A stretch of 11,805 nucleotides of DNA from Kiritimatiellota bacterium. Its GTDB lineage: Bacteria; Verrucomicrobiota; Kiritimatiellia; JAAZAB01. The translations under genes and the position numbers were made by a program. Under the pieces are notes generated by a model that was not told where the DNA came from, did no database searches, and saw nothing but the letters and a program-made list of their open reading frames with translations. The stretch lies in NCBI GenBank assembly GCA_008636095.1, contig VSJD01000222.1, forward strand, positions 1-11,805. The letters run 5' to 3'. This document shows, in pieces, positions 11,800 through 11,805 of this stretch. Numbering within the stretch: position 1 is the first letter of the stretch; each line of letters starts with the position of its first letter.

Positions 11800-11805
11800 C
11801 AGTTT

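Overview
The window looks like chromosome from a Gram-negative, moderately GC-rich bacterium. Two predicted outer-membrane beta-barrel proteins with signal peptides imply an outer membrane. The gene content, and the degenerate seven-base repeats between genes, remind me of the Planctomycetes-Verrucomicrobia-Lentisphaerae/Kiritimatiellota group. That placement is an impression from memory, not a search result.

Layout: (1) 1-488 (+), 3' part of an AraC-family regulator cut by the window edge. (2) 4248-504 (-), a zinc-uptake cluster: beta-barrel protein, then znuA, znuC and znuB. Its gaps are loose (62-107 bp) and hold short phased repeats. (3) 4249-4555, a 307-bp divergent control region with an AT-rich inverted repeat, promoter-like hexamers and a 16-bp palindrome. 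(4) 4556-7291 (+), one large cytosolic protein that joins an M28-like aminopeptidase, a helical/winged-helix linker and a complete AAC(3)-type N-acetyltransferase. (5) 11316-7320 (-), a nickel-uptake cluster: nikR, an outer-membrane barrel protein, nikMN (fused), nikQ and nikO. (6) 11799-11389 (-), a small protein with two four-cysteine clusters.

The nickel region is the best resolved. NikR keeps its four nickel ligands (H77, H88, H90, C96). I find the same inverted repeat, TAATAC-N13-GTRTTA, at two places: on the predicted start site of nikR, just behind a TTGACA-N17-TAGATT promoter, and in front of the barrel/nikMNQO genes. This fits nickel-dependent repression of both units. Between the second operator and the barrel gene lie two interleaved perfect 8-bp inverted repeats. 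They could fold into an H-type RNA pseudoknot ending 18 nt before the start codon, which would be a possible second, RNA-level control.

The barrel proteins probably pass metal across the outer membrane. ZnuA/B/C then move zinc, and NikMNQO moves nickel, across the inner membrane. The peptidase-acetyltransferase fusion between the two clusters is of unknown substrate and looks unrelated to metal uptake.
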